NCBI GenBank assembly: GCA_964567475.1
Contig: CAZMMV010000032.1
Location: 1-16,874, forward strand
Reading direction: 5' to 3'
Source of the DNA: CAZMMV01 sp964567475
GTDB lineage: Bacteria > Bacillota > Clostridia > Tissierellales > Tissierellaceae
Length of the DNA stretch: 16,874 bases
The position numbers were made by a program, and so were the translations under genes. This document shows positions 13,961 to 16,874 of this stretch, piece by piece. The notes beneath the pieces were generated by a model. It was not told the DNA's origin. It made no database searches and saw only the letters and a list, made by a program, of their open reading frames with translations. Every line of letters starts with the position of its first letter. Position 1 is the stretch's first letter.

Positions 13961-15082
13961 TTAGTTAAAGGCATCCTTTACCTTCTCAAAGAAACCTTTC
14001 TTGTTTTTTTTATATTTTTCTCCAGTTTCTCCTGCAAATTCCAATAATAATTCTTTTTGCTTATCTGTTAACTTAGTAGGTACCTTTACCTGTACAGTAA
14101 ATATTAAATCGCCCCTACCACTAGACCTTAATCTTGGTACTCCCATATTTTTGATTTTAAATTTTGTTCCTGTTTGAGTCCCAGATGGAATATTATAAGC
14201 TTCCGTACCCTCTAATGTAGGTACTTTTATCTCAGCACCAAGAGAAGCCTCAGTAAATGTAATTGGTATATTTAGATATATATTATTACCTGAACGTTTA
14301 AATATAGGATCTGGTTTTACATTTATATAAATATATAAATCTCCCCTAGGTCCTCCCATATCTCCTGGTTCTCCCTCTTCTCTTATAGAAATAACAGAAT
14401 CCGAATCTACACCTGCTGGCACCTTAACTGAAATCTTTTTAGTTTTTATTTCTTTACCAGTTCCTCTACAATTGCTACACTTTTCTTCTATTACCTCTCC
14501 TAATCCCTGGCATACATCACAGGTAGAACTTCGTACAAATTGTCCAAAGGGAGTTTGTTGAGCATATCTTACTTCCCCAGTTCCATTACAGTTAGAACAA
14601 GTTTCCTTTTTAGTTCCTGGTTTAGCACCACTGCCTGAGCAAACATGACAATCTTCAGTTCTTCTAAATTGAATTTCTTTTTCTATACCAAATACTGCAT
14701 CTTTAAATTCTAAATTTAAATCATATCTAATATCTGAGCCCCTAGTAGGTCCTCTACTTCTACTATTTCCTCCAAAACCTCCGCCAAAAACATCAAATAT
14801 ATCATCGAATATATCTCCAAAGCCACCAAAACCTTGGCCGTTCCCTGCTGCCTGTGGATCTATTCCTGCATGACCAAATCTATCGTATCTAGATCTCTTT
14901 TCTTTATTGCTAAGTATTTCATAAGCTTCATTTGCTTCTTTAAATTTTACTTCTGCCTCATGATCATCAGGATTTAAATCTGGATGATATTTTTTAGCCA
15001 TTTTTCTATATGCTCTTTTAACTTCATCTTGACTAGCATTTTTATCTATGTCTAACACTTCATAATAATCCCTTTTTGACAT
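13961..15082 (-). CDS. dnaJ: Chaperone protein DnaJ (Hsp40)
   Basis: DnaJ is the co-chaperone that delivers unfolded clients to DnaK and stimulates its ATPase. The 373-residue product is a complete type I Hsp40. The J domain carries H33-P34-D35, and a Gly/Phe-rich linker covers about 77-105. The zinc domain has four CxxCxGxG repeats starting at C145, C162, C188 and C202, and the C-terminal beta domains follow. The ATG has only GGTGA upstream. The 101 bases from dnaK contain a hairpin at 15132-15159 and a possible internal promoter, so dnaJ may be made both by read-through from dnaK and independently. The gene ends at the hairpin 13932-13960. Confidence 0.97.
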   Translation of the reverse strand: MSKRDYYEVLDIDKNASQDEVKRAYRKMAKKYHPDLNPDDHEAEVKFKEANEAYEILSNKEKRSRYDRFGHAGIDPQAAGNGQGFGGFGDIFDDIFDVFGGGFGGNSRSRGPTRGSDIRYDLNLEFKDAVFGIEKEIQFRRTEDCHVCSGSGAKPGTKKETCSNCNGTGEVRYAQQTPFGQFVRSSTCDVCQGLGEVIEEKCSNCRGTGKEIKTKKISVKVPAGVDSDSVISIREEGEPGDMGGPRGDLYIYINVKPDPIFKRSGNNIYLNIPITFTEASLGAEIKVPTLEGTEAYNIPSGTQTGTKFKIKNMGVPRLRSSGRGDLIFTVQVKVPTKLTDKQKELLLEFAGETGEKYKKNKKGFFEKVKDAFN

Positions 15083-15117
15083 CTTTTCACCAACCTTTAG
15101 TAATATAAACCATAGAC

Positions 15118-15146
15118 ATTATACCAAAACTTAGAGCTAAATCCAA
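15118..15146 (-). promoter_or_regulatory. Possible internal promoter of dnaJ
   Basis: A consensus TATAAT (15118-15123) lies 17 bases after TTGGAT (15141-15146) on the minus strand. The -10 is perfect, but the -35 matches only its first three bases, and it overlaps the loop of the intergenic hairpin. Confidence 0.35.
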
Positions 15147-15159
15147 GGATTTAGCTCTA
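15132..15159. terminator. Hairpin between dnaK and dnaJ, possible attenuator
   Basis: An inverted repeat pairs 15132-15144 with 15147-15159 (arm TAGAGCTAAATCC). The two central bases plus the opened closing pair make a 4-base loop. On the minus strand it is followed by AAGTTTTGG, a short U-run, so termination would be partial at best. It could also act as an mRNA processing or stabilising element that sets the dnaK to dnaJ ratio. Confidence 0.55.
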
Positions 15160-15183
15160 GATTCAATAATCTTTATTCTACTT

Positions 15184-16874
15184 TTATTCTTCGTCCTCAT
15201 CTACTACTTCATAATCAGCATCTACTACATCATCATCTTCTTGTGAGTCTGCAGTTCCTTCTTGTTCTGCATTTTGTTCATACATCTTTTGTGAAATAGT
15301 ATGGAATGCTTCTGTTAACTCTTCAGTTTTAGTTTTTATAGCTTCATTATCTTCTCCTTCTAAAACCTTTTTAAGTTCTTCTAATTTACCTTCCACATTA
15401 GATTTTTCATCTTCAGATATTTTATCTTCTAAATCTTTTAAAGTCTTTTCAGTTTGATAAACTAAATTATCAGCATTATTTCTTATTTCAATTCCTTCTT
15501 TTTTCTTTTTATCTTCTTCAGCAAATTGTTCTGCTTCTTTTACTTTCTTTTCTATTTCATCATCTGAAAGCTTGGTAGAAGAAGTTATAGTTATCTTTTG
15601 CTCTTTACCTGAACCTAAATCTTTAGCACTTACATTAACAATACCATTAGCATCGATATCAAAAGTTACTTCTATTTGTGGTACTCCCCTTTTAGCTGGT
15701 GGTATACCAGTTAATTGGAATCTGCCTAATGTAGTATTGTCTGCTGCCATTTCTCTTTCACCTTGTAATACATGAATATCCACTGATGTTTGGTTATCAG
15801 CTGCAGTAGTGAAAGTTTGGCTCTTCTTAGTAGGTATAGTAGTATTTCTTTCAATCAGTTTAGTTGTTACTGAACCAAGAGTTTCTATTCCTAAAGAAAG
15901 AGGTGTAACGTCTAATAAAAGCAAATCTTTTACTTCACCAGATAATACTCCAGCTTGAATAGCTGCACCTAATGCAACACTTTCATCAGGGTTAATATCT
16001 TTTTGTGGATCTTTTCCAATAAGTTTTTTAACAGCTTCTTGTACAGCTGGAATTCTTGTTGAACCACCAACTAATAAAATCTTTTCAACTTCACTTGCTT
16101 TTAATCCTGAATCTTTTAAAGCTTCCCTAACAGGTCCAAGCGTACTGTCTACAAGACTTGCTGTTAATTCGTTAAACTTAGCTCTTGTAATATCCATATT
16201 AAAATGTATTGGACCAGATTGAGTCGCAGTAATGAAAGGTAAGTTTATATTTGTCTTCATTGTAGAAGATAATTCTTTTTTAGCTTTCTCTGCAGCTTCT
16301 CTAAGTCTTTGAAGTGACATTTTATCTTTCTTTAAATCTACTCCATTTTCTTTTTTAAATTCTTCAGCCATATATTCTAATAATACATTATCAAAGTCGT
16401 CTCCACCTAAACTATTGTTACCTCTAGTCGCTAATACTTCAAATACTCCGTCACCAAGTTCTAATATAGATACGTCAAAAGTACCTCCACCTAAGTCAAA
16501 TACCATTATCTTATGTTGGCCTTCCATTTTATCCATTCCATAAGCAAGTGCTGCTGCTGTAGGTTCATTTATAATTCTTTTAACTTCTAATCCTGCAATT
16601 TTTCCAGCATCCTTAGTAGCCTGTCTTTGACTATCTGTAAAATATGCTGGAACTGTTATAACTGCTTCAGTAACAGTTTCTCCTAAATAATTTTCAGCAT
16701 CTGCTTTAATTTTTTGTAATATCATTGCTGATATTTCTTCAGGTGAATAATTCTTATCACCAATTTTCTTTTTAGTATCAGAACCCATTTCTCTTTTGAT
16801 TGATGCTATTGTTCTATCAGGATTTGTAATTGCTTGTCTTTTTGCTGTTTCACCAACAAGTCTTTCTCCATCCT
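15184..16874 (-). CDS. dnaK: Chaperone protein DnaK (Hsp70), 5'-truncated by window edge
   Basis: DnaK is the ATP-dependent Hsp70 chaperone of the cytosol. The visible 562 residues begin at DGERLVGETAKRQAITNPD, part of the nucleotide-binding domain, so about 45-50 N-terminal residues lie beyond the window. The first complete codon is at 16872; the ATG at 16786-16788 is an internal methionine, not the start. Visible Hsp70 signatures are IINEPTAAALAYG, FDLGGGTFDVS and ILLVGGSTRIPAV. The substrate-binding domain follows (VTPLSLGIET, then QGEREMAADN), and the C-terminal lid ends in the acidic tail DDVVDADYEVVDEDEE. dnaJ follows after 101 bases. hrcA and grpE, the usual upstream neighbours, would be outside the window. 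Confidence 0.98.
   Translation of the reverse strand, partial: DGERLVGETAKRQAITNPDRTIASIKREMGSDTKKKIGDKNYSPEEISAMILQKIKADAENYLGETVTEAVITVPAYFTDSQRQATKDAGKIAGLEVKRIINEPTAAALAYGMDKMEGQHKIMVFDLGGGTFDVSILELGDGVFEVLATRGNNSLGGDDFDNVLLEYMAEEFKKENGVDLKKDKMSLQRLREAAEKAKKELSSTMKTNINLPFITATQSGPIHFNMDITRAKFNELTASLVDSTLGPVREALKDSGLKASEVEKILLVGGSTRIPAVQEAVKKLIGKDPQKDINPDESVALGAAIQAGVLSGEVKDLLLLDVTPLSLGIETLGSVTTKLIERNTTIPTKKSQTFTTAADNQTSVDIHVLQGEREMAADNTTLGRFQLTGIPPAKRGVPQIEVTFDIDANGIVNVSAKDLGSGKEQKITITSSTKLSDDEIEKKVKEAEQFAEEDKKKKEGIEIRNNADNLVYQTEKTLKDLEDKISEDEKSNVEGKLEELKKVLEGEDNEAIKTKTEELTEAFHTISQKMYEQNAEQEGTADSQEDDDVVDADYEVVDEDEE

Noticed and set aside
1..16874. Mobile elements, CRISPR arrays, tRNA/rRNA genes or a transferred island
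   Set aside because: No transposase, integrase, direct-repeat array or RNA gene was recognised. Composition and gene order look uniform and ancestral throughout.

Overview
The window is a low-GC Firmicutes chromosome segment. Every gene I can support is on the minus strand. Gene order closely follows the Bacillus/Clostridia housekeeping block dnaK-dnaJ-prmA-rsmE-mtaB-hinT-rpsU-yqeY-nfeD-floA-yqfC-yqfD-phoH-(pgpH)-ybeY-dgkA-cdd-era-recO-glyQ. The very high A+T content, the AAGGAGG-type ribosome binding sites, the separate glycyl-tRNA synthetase alpha subunit and the sporulation genes yqfC and yqfD point to an endospore-forming (or recently sporulating) member of the Clostridia or Tissierellia. 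The exact genus cannot be read from the sequence. I see no mobile element, CRISPR array, tRNA, rRNA or foreign-looking island.

Read in the direction of transcription (high to low coordinates): the window opens inside dnaK (N-terminus cut by the edge), followed by a hairpin and dnaJ, which ends in a hairpin at 13932-13960. Next come prmA, rsmE and mtaB, which overlap or nearly touch and make protein, rRNA and tRNA modification enzymes. A HINT-type nucleotide hydrolase follows. A good sigma-A promoter then drives rpsU and yqeY, ending at a terminator at 9642-9661. nfeD, floA and an unrecognised membrane-anchored charged protein form a membrane-microdomain unit that ends in a 34-base perfect palindromic terminator at 6739-6772.

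Beyond that terminator, yqfC-yqfD (sporulation), phoH, ybeY, a kinase/phosphatase lipid enzyme, cdd, era and recO are packed tightly. A strong promoter then starts glyQ, which runs off the left edge.

The main surprise is the 328-base gap between phoH and ybeY, exactly where pgpH (yqfF, a cyclic-di-AMP phosphodiesterase) normally sits. It is not empty: in three reading frames it still encodes recognisable pieces of the PgpH N-terminus, of its HD-domain ADSxEA motif and of its extreme C-terminus. The gene has therefore collapsed by a large internal deletion plus frameshifts, while its overlap with the ybeY start survives. Other points of interest are the fusion of an undecaprenol/diacylglycerol kinase to a PAP2 phosphatase, the unrecognised gene in the yqfB position next to floA, and a glyQ leader too short for a T-box.
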